A stretch of 64,000 nucleotides of DNA. Origin: Gracilimonas tropica DSM 19535 (GTDB taxonomy: Bacteria > Bacteroidota > Rhodothermia > Balneolales > Balneolaceae). Positions 44,792 through 53,617 of the stretch are shown in pieces. The position numbers and the translations under genes were made by a program. The notes beneath the pieces were generated by a model, which was not told where the DNA came from, searched no databases, and saw only the letters and a list, made by a program, of their open reading frames with translations. The stretch's first letter is position 1. Each line of letters begins with the position of its first letter. Location: the NCBI RefSeq assembly GCF_000375425.1, contig NZ_AQXG01000001.1:118000-181999 (forward strand), in the 5' to 3' direction.

Positions 44792-46030
44792 ATGGCCGAC
44801 CAGAAATCAAGCGCCACAAAATCTGATATTTTTTCAAAAGCTTTCAATTTCACGAAAGCTGATGAAGTCAAGGAAATGGGGCTTTATCCCTATTTCAAAC
44901 CGTTGGAAGCTACCGACGGGACAATCGTTGAGATCGAAGGCAAAAAAGTAATCATGGCAGGCTCAAATAACTACCTTGGCCTTACCAACGACCCCCGTAC
45001 CATCAAAGCTGCACAAGATGCCCTTACCAAATACGGCACCGGATGTACCGGCTCCCGTTATTTGAATGGTACCCTGGATAGTCATCTTGAGCTGGAAGAA
45101 AAGCTCGCCGAGTTTATGGGTAAAGAAGGTTGTGTTCTTTTCAGTACCGGTTATCAAACTAATGAAGGCTCCATTCAAACTATTGCCGGCCGAAACGATA
45201 TTATATTCTCAGATAAAGACAATCATGCCTGTATTGTAGTTGGAACCTTGGTATCTAATGCCAAGACCATGCGTTACCAGCATAATGATATGGGACAACT
45301 TCGCAAGCTTTTAGAGAGAGCCGATCCCGATGCGGGTAAGATCATTGTGACAGATGGAGTATTTTCAATGTCGGGCACGCTGGCAAATGTACCTGAACTG
45401 GTAAAACTGGCCAAAGAATTCAATGCCCGGCTTTACCTGGATGATGCCCACGCCGTGGGTGTTGTCGGTGAGGGGGGACGTGGTTCTGCCTCTGTTTTTG
45501 GATTGACCGATGAAGTAGATCTTATCAGTGGAACGTTCTCAAAATCATTTGCCTCTCTTGGTGGATTTTTGGTCGGTGACAAGCCTGTCATCGAATACAT
45601 TCGCCATAATTCTCCCGCGCATATTTTTAGTGCATCCATGCCTCCGGCCAATGTGGCTACGGTCCTTAAAGCGCTTGAGATCCTTCAGGAAGAAACCTGG
45701 AGACTGGAGCGTCTGGAAGAAATTGCAAACTACATGCGCAAAGAACTTCGTGGATTAGGCTTCAATGTGTGGAGCAGCCAAAGTCCCATTATTCCCGTTG
45801 TGATCGGTGAAATGATGGATTGTTTTAAGTTCTGGAAAGATCTGTTTGAAGAAGGCGTTTATGCCAATGCTGTTGTACCTCCGGCGGTTCCAAAAGGACA
45901 GTCGCTTTTAAGAACCAGTTACATGGCCAGCCATACGGATGAGCATCTCGATCAAATTCTGGAAGCCTTCCGAAAGGTAGGGCTCAAGCATGGAGTCATT
46001 GATCGAAACGGTCATTCTGCAGCTGAATAA
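44792..46030 (+). CDS. spt: Serine palmitoyltransferase-like alpha-oxoamine synthase
   Basis: A 412-residue PLP enzyme that condenses an amino acid with an acyl-thioester. 'YNSNYLGL'-like 'AGSNNYLGLTNDPR' is near residue 53, 'YGTGCTGSRYLNGTLDSHLELE' follows, then 'DKDNHACIVVG', 'VFSMSGTLANVPEL' and 'LYLDDAHAVGVVG'. The PLP lysine is in 'SGTFSKSFASLGGF' near residue 250, the serine palmitoyltransferase form rather than the KBL or BioF form. Product would be 3-ketosphinganine; the closely related cysteate acyltransferase of sulfonolipid (capnine) synthesis, found in Salinibacter relatives, cannot be excluded. The ATG at 44792 is preferred over an upstream TTG. A GNAT-like gene follows 20 bases later. 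Confidence 0.88.
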   Translation: MADQKSSATKSDIFSKAFNFTKADEVKEMGLYPYFKPLEATDGTIVEIEGKKVIMAGSNNYLGLTNDPRTIKAAQDALTKYGTGCTGSRYLNGTLDSHLELEEKLAEFMGKEGCVLFSTGYQTNEGSIQTIAGRNDIIFSDKDNHACIVVGTLVSNAKTMRYQHNDMGQLRKLLERADPDAGKIIVTDGVFSMSGTLANVPELVKLAKEFNARLYLDDAHAVGVVGEGGRGSASVFGLTDEVDLISGTFSKSFASLGGFLVGDKPVIEYIRHNSPAHIFSASMPPANVATVLKALEILQEETWRLERLEEIANYMRKELRGLGFNVWSSQSPIIPVVIGEMMDCFKFWKDLFEEGVYANAVVPPAVPKGQSLLRTSYMASHTDEHLDQILEAFRKVGLKHGVIDRNGHSAAE

Positions 46031-46050
46031 TTAACCGCTTAAATCTGATT

Positions 46051-47175
46051 ATGAATAGCTCTGGGGTTACCATCGTTTCTACAAAAGATGAAAAGAAACG
46101 ATTTATTGAGTTTGTATATTCATTTTACAAAGATGCTGAAAATTGGGTCCCCCCACTCCGGATGGATCAAAAGAAGCTGGTAGATACTGATAAAAACCCT
46201 TTCTTTGAAAATGCCGAGATCGAGCTTTTCATGGCAGAAAAAGACGGTAAAGATGTAGGCCGAATTGCCGCTATAGTTGATCACCGTTATAATGAAACAC
46301 ACGATTCTACAACGGGCCATTTTGGTTTTTTTGAATGCATCGATGATCAGCATACTGCAAATCTTCTATTTCGTGTTGCTTCAGATTGGCTTCGGGATAA
46401 AGGCATGACCGAAGTTATGGGGCCGGCCAGTCCAAGTATGATGGATACGGTGGGCATTCTTATCGAAGGTTTTGATAAGAAGCCCTACATCATGATGCCG
46501 TATAACTTTCCTTATTATGACCGTCTCATCCAGGAAGCCGGTTTTGAAAAAGCCATGGATATGTATGCTTACATGGTCAACACGGAAACGGTATCTCTGG
46601 ATCGTATGGAAAGAGCGATGGATATCGTAAGGCGCAGACTTCCCGATCTTGAGATAAGGCCTATCAATCTCAAAGACATGAAAAATGAGATCAAGATGGT
46701 GCGCAGAATCTATAATCAGGCCTGGAAAGATAACTGGGGCTTCATCCCGCTTTCAGAAGCAGAATTTGAAGCAGCCGGGAAAGATCTGAAAATGATCATT
46801 GATACTGATTATGCTCACGTTGCAGAGATTAAAGGGGAGCCCGTCGCATTTTCCATTGGGTTGCCTAACATCAACGAGATTTTGGATGGAATGAACGGAA
46901 AGTTATTTCCCTTCGGATTTCTGAAGTTACTGATGAAAAAAAATAAGACTAAAGGATTACGAACCGCACTTATGGGCGTAGATCCGCAATGGCAGGGTAA
47001 AGGAATTGATGCCCTGCTTCATCAGCGATCCATCAAACACGGCATGGAAGACGAATACAAACAGGAATCAGAGCTAAGCTGGATCCTGGAGTCAAATACT
47101 GAGATGATCCGTGTAGCCGAACGCATTGGGGGCGAACGGGATAAAACCTACCGGATGTATTCTAAACAACTTTGA
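46051..47175 (+). CDS. GNAT-like N-acyltransferase (possible ceramide synthase)
   Basis: A 374-residue soluble protein with two acyl-CoA N-acyltransferase-like halves. 'FMAEKDGKDVGRIAAIVDHRYNETHDSTTGHFGFFECIDD' (about 60-100) is a GNAT core, 'MTEVMGPASPSMMDTVGILIEGF' follows, and 'TALMGVDPQWQGKGIDALLHQRSIKHG' (about 310-336) holds an acetyl-CoA-type loop. It is in one operon with the serine palmitoyltransferase-like gene, 20 bases downstream. Bacterial ceramide synthesis in Caulobacter uses an acyltransferase of GNAT type, so N-acylation of the sphingoid (or capnoid) base is the likely role. Direct evidence is lacking; the order of genes is the main argument. Confidence 0.78.
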   Translation: MNSSGVTIVSTKDEKKRFIEFVYSFYKDAENWVPPLRMDQKKLVDTDKNPFFENAEIELFMAEKDGKDVGRIAAIVDHRYNETHDSTTGHFGFFECIDDQHTANLLFRVASDWLRDKGMTEVMGPASPSMMDTVGILIEGFDKKPYIMMPYNFPYYDRLIQEAGFEKAMDMYAYMVNTETVSLDRMERAMDIVRRRLPDLEIRPINLKDMKNEIKMVRRIYNQAWKDNWGFIPLSEAEFEAAGKDLKMIIDTDYAHVAEIKGEPVAFSIGLPNINEILDGMNGKLFPFGFLKLLMKKNKTKGLRTALMGVDPQWQGKGIDALLHQRSIKHGMEDEYKQESELSWILESNTEMIRVAERIGGERDKTYRMYSKQL

Positions 47176-47234
47176 CAATTATTAATCAATAACTTATAGT
47201 TAGAAACATCCTAATTGTATTTTTTACATATTAA

Positions 47235-48228
47235 ATGAAGAATTACATTCTTCTTACATTATTATTTTTTCTTTTCTCTTGCAGATATTCTCCAAATGGA
47301 ACCAACTTTGTTGAGAGTGAAACCAGTATTCAACCTATTCAGTTTGATGCTCAAATATCCCCAACCTTTGTAATTGATGATACGACTAAAGTATACGATG
47401 GTATTGAAATTTCATATTCCATTGATCTTGATAATAAATTACTGAGAGGGATTAATTATTGGTTAGACGATGACACCTTGAGTGATTGGGCTGATTATGA
47501 TGATTACTCATATCAACATGGCCCCATTAGCATGAATACAAATATGGAGAGCAACGGACCTCATGTTCTCCACTTTGAATTTACCACTTCTTCCGGAAGA
47601 GAGAATGTCGCAGATTTATTAGGAGCGGAAACTATTTTATATAGAGACTCAATAGAGTTTGTAATTGATAATGGCCCCGCTACACCCGTTCCTATCACAG
47701 ATATTGAAAATGTAAATGGGGAGATTGTAATCAGCTGGAAAAAATATAGAAGGCCACTTTTTGATGAATATCGTGTACAGAAAGAGATCGAAAGTAACGG
47801 GACTTTTATCACGAACATTGTACCAGATGGTGTAATCGAAGACAGGTTTGTTGAATCCATTACTGATAAAAGCTATATCGGGGGCACTGTCCGCTATAAA
47901 GTTATGGTGAATTACTTTAATCAGTATGCAACAGGTTCAGAAGTGGAATACAATGATACCTATCCGCAAATAGAAAATGTAGAAGTCAAAGGAAATGAAT
48001 TGTTTATAAAGTGGAACAAATGTAAATATCCAAGCAATTTTTCCAACTATGAAATTCAAGCAGATCGTCAGTATCAAAGCAGAAGGTTTTATATAGAGAA
48101 CATCAAATACTACTTACTCATTTAATTATGAGGGGGAGCTGCCAGATGAGGTTGTTCTCATTACAAAAAGTAAGTACCCAACAACTATTGGTGGTGAGCT
48201 CAGAGATACATATAAAATGGGGCAATGA
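47235..48228 (+). pseudogene. Lipoprotein gene with a single-base frameshift near its 3' end
   Basis: The main frame encodes 296 residues with a lipoprotein signal ('MKNYILLTLLFFLFSC', Cys16) and fibronectin type III-like beta-rich sequence ('ITDIENVNGEIVISWKKYRRPLFDEY', 'IENVEVKGNELFIKWNKCK'). It stops at 48125. A second frame, offset by one base, continues with plausible protein (YSFNYEGELPDEVVLITK onward) to a TGA at 48226-48228 that overlaps the next gene's ATG at 48225 in the ATGA manner of coupled genes. One extra base somewhere between about 48100 and 48118 explains both. It may be a real mutation or a sequencing error. The region is visibly more AT-rich than its neighbours. Confidence 0.7.
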
Positions 48229-48935
48229 TGAGGCAACTATTTTTTATACTTTTTGCTATTCTAATACTTAATACTTCACTAAGGGCTCAATCATATTCCG
48301 CAGAAGTAAATGTCGGAATCTCATCAATAGATGCCATAGATTTAAATAAATTACAAAAAGCTTTTCAATCAGGAACTTCCCTTCCAATTAAGATTACAGA
48401 TAGTTTTCCAGCAAGACCTGATTTTGGTCTTTCTATTTTTAAAACAATGGCTAAAGATTCAAATAAGATTGGCTTGGTTTGGAATTATATGACTACAGGA
48501 GGACGGTTGGCTTTAAGTGATTATTCAGGTGGGGTCCAATCCGATCAGATTCTGGTAAATCATGAATTAGGAATTGCTGTTGAACTATACTTCGCTAAGA
48601 AGCTTAACATTAACCCCTTTGTGCAAATACAAGTTTTAGCATTATTTAGCAGACTGAAATTAAATAGTAAAGTATGGTTAACCAATAATGATGAGGTATC
48701 CGAATCAACTATATTCTTATCGCAAAATGCAGGTATAAAACCTTCAGTTGGATTAAGTTTTAATCAGCTCAAAATGCCTGTGAAATTAAAAGTGGGATAT
48801 CTTATTCAGGTAACAGATTTTCCATTTTATCCCAAAGAAAATAAAAGTGCTAAGCTTAAATTAGACGATGGGAATCAAATAGGGCCTGGACTTTCTGGTT
48901 TTCGAATTGCTGTTAGTACCGAATTCTTTTTTTAA
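48225..48935 (+). CDS. Probable outer-membrane beta-barrel protein, function unknown
   Basis: A 236-residue protein with a signal peptide (MMRQLFFILFAILILNTSLRAQ). The mature part is beta-rich with alternating hydrophobic residues ('LVWNYMTTGGRLALSDYSGG', 'INPFVQIQVLALFSRLKLN') and ends 'GFRIAVSTEFFF', the aromatic C-terminus typical of outer-membrane barrels. Base composition is AT-rich like the preceding lipoprotein gene, whose repaired frame overlaps its start by four bases. The two probably form a lipoprotein/barrel pair acquired or evolving together. No family assignment is possible by eye. Confidence 0.65.
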   Translation: MMRQLFFILFAILILNTSLRAQSYSAEVNVGISSIDAIDLNKLQKAFQSGTSLPIKITDSFPARPDFGLSIFKTMAKDSNKIGLVWNYMTTGGRLALSDYSGGVQSDQILVNHELGIAVELYFAKKLNINPFVQIQVLALFSRLKLNSKVWLTNNDEVSESTIFLSQNAGIKPSVGLSFNQLKMPVKLKVGYLIQVTDFPFYPKENKSAKLKLDDGNQIGPGLSGFRIAVSTEFFF

Positions 48936-49196
48936 CACGCTCATATATTAAGGCTTAAACAGATAATAAATAATGGGAGTAGTGTTGCGAGCGGTAACAT
49001 AAAAGCTTTAGCCAAAGCGGGTACAGATAGATGTTAAAACCAAGTTGTGGCAATTTTGTTTTGAATGTTTGAGCACATCTCTATTTCCCACACTTCTTTT
49101 TAACAACCATTTCACAACATCTACATACTTTTTCCTTATCTTTTTAAGGCTTTGAAATAAAGTATTACCGTTCCGAACGATGAGCCGTTTTAGCCT

Positions 49197-49347
49197 GGCT
49201 GTCACTCTGAGCGCACGGTTATAAATTTGGGTAATGTTTAAACCTGAAGAGCCTCAAAGTTTAAATACCGAGTTGTATTATTTTTTGAGATCCTTCGCGT
49301 TCTACAACTTTACCCTTAGATCGTATTATAAAGCTCAGGATGACAAC
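49197..49347. repeat. ~150-bp imperfect palindromic element, copy 1 (upstream of fumC)
   Basis: The ends are GGCTGTCACTCTGAGC and GCTCAGGATGACAACC, which are inverted repeats of each other. An inner pair, CTGAAGAGCCTCAAAG with TTTGAGATCCTTCGCG, is also inverted. The second copy lies 3' of fumC at 50875-51032 with the same four blocks. Confidence 0.7.
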
Positions 49348-49376
49348 CTATATAAATCGATTTCGGACTATCTCTT

Positions 49377-49399
49377 GTATCTACGCTCTGCGTTGATAC
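49377..49399. repeat. Interspersed hairpin with ACGCTCTGCGTTG core, copy 2
   Basis: GTATC-T-ACGC-TCT-GCGT-T-GATAC forms a 9-bp stem with one T-T mismatch and a three-base loop. The core is identical to that at 36888-36913; the outer arms differ but remain complementary. It ends 45 bases before the fumC ATG. Confidence 0.6.
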
Positions 49400-49444
49400 G
49401 GTTTTGACGGCTTCAAATATCAACTTAAAAATTAGAAAAGAAGA

Positions 49445-50836
49445 ATGAGTGACTTTCGTATCGAAAAAGATTCCATGGGTGAAGTTAAAGTACCAAAAGA
49501 TGCTTTATACGGAGCTCAAACCCAGCGGGCCCACGATAATTTTCCGGTAAGCGGCATCAAATTCAGCCGTGAATTTATTGAGGCGCTTGGCTACGTGAAG
49601 AAATCAGCGGCAGCCGTAAATGCGGAATTGGGACTGATCGATGAGAAAGTTGCCACAGCTATTCAGGCGGCTGCTCAGGAAGTGATCGACGGAATGCACG
49701 ACAAAGATTTCGTGATCGATATTTTTCAAACGGGTTCCGGGACCTCCACCAACATGAATGCAAACGAAGTGATCGCTCATCGGGCTAACGAGTTAAAGAA
49801 AAATCTGGATGTAAATATCCATCCCAACGACCACATAAATTTTGGGCAAAGCTCCAATGATGTAATTCCAACAACCATTCGGGTAGCGGCGGTAAAAGCA
49901 GTTACAAATAATCTCATTCCGGCGCTTAAACATCTTCAAGAAACTTTCCTCGAAAAAGGGAAGGAATATGCCGATGTCGTGAAAACGGGCCGTACCCACT
50001 TAATGGATGCCATGCCCGTAACCATCGAGCAGGAATTCAGCGGCTACGCCCGACAGGTTGAATTGGGAATCAAACGCGTGGAATCGGCGCTGGAACGCGT
50101 GAGTGAACTTCCCCAAGGTGGAACTGCAGTTGGGACCGGGATCAACACGCATAAAGATTTCGGAAAGAAATTTGCGGCTACGATCTCTGAATTGACGGGG
50201 GAAAAATTCACCGAAGCTGAAAATCACTTTGAAGCACAGGCAACCGTGGATGCGCCCGTTGAACTCAGCGGTCAGCTCAAAACCATCGCAGTTGGGTTAA
50301 TGAAAATCGGAAACGACCTGCGATGGATGAATTCCGGGCCAAACAGCGGAATCGGAGAGGTGGAACTTGCGGCATTGCAACCCGGTTCTTCTATCATGCC
50401 CGGAAAAGTGAACCCGGTGATCGAAGAATCGCTGACCATGGTTTGCGCACAGGTTATTGGAAATGATGCTGCGATCACCATTGGTGGCCAGGCCGGAAAT
50501 TTTGAATTGAACGTGATGCTGCCAGTGGTGGCGCACAACTTGTTGGAATCTATCCAAATTCTGGCGAATGCGGCCCGCAATCTTGCTGACAGGTCCGTAT
50601 CCCGATTGAAAGTTAAGAAAGAAGCCATTGCCGATATGGTTGGACGAAACCCGATCCTTGTAACTGCGTTGAACCCGATCATCGGTTATGATCTTGCAGC
50701 AAAAATCGCCAAGAAGGCTTTTGCCGAAGGACGTCCGCTGAAAGAAGTGGCTAAAGAAATGACCGATCTGTCTGATGAGGAACTTGATAAGGCTCTTGAC
50801 CCTATCAAGATGACAAAAGGCGGTTTTACTGAATGA
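49445..50836 (+). CDS. fumC: Class II fumarate hydratase
   Basis: A 463-residue iron-independent fumarase that interconverts fumarate and malate in the citric acid cycle. It opens 'FRIEKDSMGEVKVPKDALYGAQTQRAHDNFPVSG'. 'IFQTGSGTSTNMNANEVIAHRA' is near residue 97, 'HPNDHINFGQSSND' near 126, 'KTGRTHLMDAMP' near 180, and the superfamily signature 'GSSIMPGKVNPVIEE' near 317. Length and motifs are complete; an aspartase reading is less likely given the fumarase-like active-site sequence. It stands alone, bracketed by two copies of a palindromic repeat. Confidence 0.96.
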   Translation: MSDFRIEKDSMGEVKVPKDALYGAQTQRAHDNFPVSGIKFSREFIEALGYVKKSAAAVNAELGLIDEKVATAIQAAAQEVIDGMHDKDFVIDIFQTGSGTSTNMNANEVIAHRANELKKNLDVNIHPNDHINFGQSSNDVIPTTIRVAAVKAVTNNLIPALKHLQETFLEKGKEYADVVKTGRTHLMDAMPVTIEQEFSGYARQVELGIKRVESALERVSELPQGGTAVGTGINTHKDFGKKFAATISELTGEKFTEAENHFEAQATVDAPVELSGQLKTIAVGLMKIGNDLRWMNSGPNSGIGEVELAALQPGSSIMPGKVNPVIEESLTMVCAQVIGNDAAITIGGQAGNFELNVMLPVVAHNLLESIQILANAARNLADRSVSRLKVKKEAIADMVGRNPILVTALNPIIGYDLAAKIAKKAFAEGRPLKEVAKEMTDLSDEELDKALDPIKMTKGGFTE

Positions 50837-51191
50837 TAAGATTCTGAATTTGGAGGCTCAAAAAAGTCTCTTAAGTTGTCATCCTAAGCGCTTAGAACAT
50901 TATATAGGTATCAATTGTTTGATGCGAAGGATCTCAAGTTTTGTACTAGCTCAGTTTTTGATTTAGTCTTTGAGACTCTTCGCGATCATTAATTTTATCA
51001 AAAAAAGGCACCTTGGCGCTCAGAGTAACAACAAATTTAATGACTGAAATCCAAGCTCAGAATTAATACAAATTTAACGGAAAAAGAACGATAGAACCGG
51101 TGGAGACTGTTTCATAAAAAAGCGCTTTTCCGTATACTATCGCCCCTTTTGGAAGGGCGCCGATCTAAATTATCAGAACAACAATCACATA
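50837..51191. other. 355-bp intergenic region after fumC
   Basis: Most of it is the second palindromic element (50875-51032). The remainder (51033-51191) should hold the promoter of the E1 dehydrogenase gene; I find no clear TAnnTTTG box. There is a short GGGGCG-rich or AAAGCGCTTTT palindrome at about 51119-51128. No open frame of note. Confidence 0.55.
50875..51032. repeat. ~150-bp imperfect palindromic element, copy 2 (downstream of fumC)
   Basis: The ends are GTTGTCATCCTAAGCGC and GCGCTCAGAGTAACAAC; the inner arms are TGCGAAGGATCTCAAG and TTTGAGACTCTTCGCG. All four blocks match copy 1 at 49197-49347 in order and orientation, with a different filler between arms. Confidence 0.7.
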
Positions 51192-53612
51192 ATGGCTCAA
51201 GTAAAAGAAAAGACGACAAAATCCAGGTTTACCGCTGCTCAGAAAAAAGAAATTCTTGCTGATTTCAAATTGGGTTGGGTAAGCCGGCATATGTCGTTGA
51301 TCGGTAGGAAAGAAGTACTAACCGGGAAAGCCAAATTTGGGATTTTTGGAGATGGTAAGGAGATCCCACAAATTGCGATGGCCAAACAATTTCAGGAGGG
51401 GGATTTCCGCTCCGGGTATTATCGGGATCAAACATTTATGTTGGCGATTGGTCATGTGACACCACAGCAACTTTTTGCACAATTGTATGCCCATGCCGAT
51501 GTAGAAGCAGATCCAAGTTCTGCCGGACGACAAATGAATTCCCATTTTGCCACTCGTTTGATCGATGAAGATGGAAACTGGATCGATCAAACAAAATCAA
51601 AAAATACCTCTTCCGATATTTCGCCTACGGCGGGACAAATGGCCCGACTTTTAGGGTTGGCACAGGCGTCCAAAGTGTACCGAAATGAGAAAGCGCTAAA
51701 CGGCAAAGAATGGAAAAAGTTCTCCAATAAAGGAAATGAGATCGCTTTTGGAACCATTGGTGATGCAAGTACTTCGGAAGGTATTTTTTGGGAGACTATA
51801 AATGCCGGCGGTGTGTTGCAGGTTCCCATGGTAGTTTCGGTTTGGGATGATGGATATGGCATTTCCGTTTCCAAAAAATATCAGACTACCAAAGAGAGCA
51901 TTTCTGAAATTCTGAAAGGATTTCAGCGAACCGAAGAGCAAGATGGCTACGAAATTCTTACGGTGAAAGCCTGGGATTATCAGTCGCTGTTGGATACTTA
52001 TGAAAAGGCGGCTAAGATCGCGCGCGAAGAGCATGTTCCTGTATTGGTGCATGTGCAGGAAGTAACGCAGCCACAGGGACACTCAACCTCCGGTTCACAC
52101 GAACGCTACAAGTCCGAAGAGCGATTGAAATGGGAAGAAGAATATTGCTGCCTCGAACGACTTCGCCAATGGATCCTGGATAACAAGATCGCTACTAAAA
52201 AGAAATTAGATGAGCTTCAAAAAGAAGCTCAGGATGAAGTGAATGAAGCCAAGAAGACAGCCTGGAAAGCGTTCATGGAGCCTATCAAAAAGGAGAAATC
52301 TGAGGTTCTTGAACTGCTTGGAAAACTTCAGAACGAGTCGGGCAATGAGAAAGTGAGCGAGTATGCGAAGAAGTTGAAGAACTATCCAACGGCTATCCGG
52401 AAAGATATTTTGTCTGCTGCACGAAAGTCACTTGCCGCTACGGTTGGTTCAAATGGTTCAGCCCGGGAAGCATTAGCCGATTGGGTAAGAAAATCTCAGG
52501 AAGAAAATTACGAACGATACAGTTCGCATCTCTACAGTGAAACGGAAAAATCTCCGTTGAATGTGGAGGAGGTCAAGCCGGAGTATCCTGACGAGCCAAA
52601 ACGAGTTGATGGCCGTTTGGTGATCCGCGATAACTTCGAAAAACTATTTGAGAAGTACCCCAACACGCTGGTTTTTGGGGAAGATTCCGGAAAGCTCGGA
52701 GATGTAAATAAAGGCCTCGAAGGCATGCAGGATATATTTGGTGAAACCCGGGTTAGCGACACCGGAATCCGTGAGGCAACCATTTTGGGACAGGGAATTG
52801 GGATGGCGATTCGCGGGCTTCGCCCAATTGCAGAGATCCAGTATTTGGATTATTTACTCTATTGTTTCCAGGGTATTTCGGATGATCTTGCTACGCTGAG
52901 ATACAGAACCAAAGGAGGTCAGGCTGCGCCCTTGATCGTGCGTACCCGCGGACATCGTTTAGAAGGAATCTGGCACTCCGGATCGCCCATGGGAATGATC
53001 GTGAACGGAGCTCGTGGTGTTCACTTATGTGTTCCAAGAAATCTGACCGAAGCAGCCGGATTCTACAACACATTGCTTCAGGGAGATGATCCTGCCATTA
53101 TTGTAGAACCGCTGAATGGATATCGTCTGAAAGAAGAATTACCAACGAATTTAGGCGAATTTACGACACCACTTGGAAAGCCTGAAATCGTAAAAGAAGG
53201 ATCTGATATCACGGTGGTTTCATACGGTTCAACCTTTAACATTGTAGAAGCCCTGATTCCTCAGCTTGAAGAAGCCGGAATTTCCATGGAGCTTATTGAC
53301 GTGCGAACCTTGATGCCTTTTGACCTGGATCATAAAATCGGTCAGTCTCTCAGCAAAACAAATAGATTGCTTATCGTAGATGAAGATGTTCCGGGTGGAG
53401 CTTCGGCGTATATCCTTCACAAGATCCTGGAGGAGCAGGATGGCTACTTCAATCTCGATTCTGAACCTAAATGCCTGACAGCCAAAGATCATCGTCCCGC
53501 TTATGCTTCAGATGGAGATTACTTCAGCAAACCCAACGCTGAGGATATTTTTGAAGCTATTTATGGCATAATGAGCGAAGCAGATCCGGAGCGCTTTCCA
53601 GCGATTTATTAG
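51192..53612 (+). CDS. 2-oxoacid dehydrogenase E1 component, alpha and beta fused
   Basis: An 806-residue thiamine-diphosphate enzyme that decarboxylates branched-chain or related 2-oxoacids and passes the acyl group to an E2 lipoyl protein. The alpha part (about 1-450) has the ThDP motif 'IAFGTIGDASTSEGIFWETINAGGVLQVPMVVSVWDDGYGIS' near 185-225. A charged helical linker spans about 315-440. The beta part (about 475-806) has 'VFGEDSGKLGDVNKGLEGMQDIFGETRVSDTGIREA' and 'EIQYLDYLLY'. Fused alpha/beta E1 proteins of this length are common in Bacteroidetes and usually annotated as 2-oxoisovalerate dehydrogenase. No E2 or E3 gene lies nearby. Substrate preference is inferred. Confidence 0.9.
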   Translation: MAQVKEKTTKSRFTAAQKKEILADFKLGWVSRHMSLIGRKEVLTGKAKFGIFGDGKEIPQIAMAKQFQEGDFRSGYYRDQTFMLAIGHVTPQQLFAQLYAHADVEADPSSAGRQMNSHFATRLIDEDGNWIDQTKSKNTSSDISPTAGQMARLLGLAQASKVYRNEKALNGKEWKKFSNKGNEIAFGTIGDASTSEGIFWETINAGGVLQVPMVVSVWDDGYGISVSKKYQTTKESISEILKGFQRTEEQDGYEILTVKAWDYQSLLDTYEKAAKIAREEHVPVLVHVQEVTQPQGHSTSGSHERYKSEERLKWEEEYCCLERLRQWILDNKIATKKKLDELQKEAQDEVNEAKKTAWKAFMEPIKKEKSEVLELLGKLQNESGNEKVSEYAKKLKNYPTAIRKDILSAARKSLAATVGSNGSAREALADWVRKSQEENYERYSSHLYSETEKSPLNVEEVKPEYPDEPKRVDGRLVIRDNFEKLFEKYPNTLVFGEDSGKLGDVNKGLEGMQDIFGETRVSDTGIREATILGQGIGMAIRGLRPIAEIQYLDYLLYCFQGISDDLATLRYRTKGGQAAPLIVRTRGHRLEGIWHSGSPMGMIVNGARGVHLCVPRNLTEAAGFYNTLLQGDDPAIIVEPLNGYRLKEELPTNLGEFTTPLGKPEIVKEGSDITVVSYGSTFNIVEALIPQLEEAGISMELIDVRTLMPFDLDHKIGQSLSKTNRLLIVDEDVPGGASAYILHKILEEQDGYFNLDSEPKCLTAKDHRPAYASDGDYFSKPNAEDIFEAIYGIMSEADPERFPAIY

Positions 53613-53617
53613 AAAAA

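Larger units (their letters stand above)
48936..49444. other. 509-bp intergenic region before fumC, mainly repeats
   Basis: I see no convincing gene here. It holds a GCTTT-agcc-AAAGC hairpin (about 49005-49018), one copy of the ~150-bp palindromic element (49197-49347) and a hairpin with the ACGCTCTGCGTTG core (49377-49399) directly before fumC. A 65-residue minus-strand frame at 49008-49205 is rich in Lys and Arg and shows nothing recognisable. Confidence 0.6.

Noticed and set aside
49008..49205. 65-residue Lys/Arg-rich minus-strand frame
   Set aside because: It extends into the palindromic repeat, has no recognisable motif and no promoter; probably chance.
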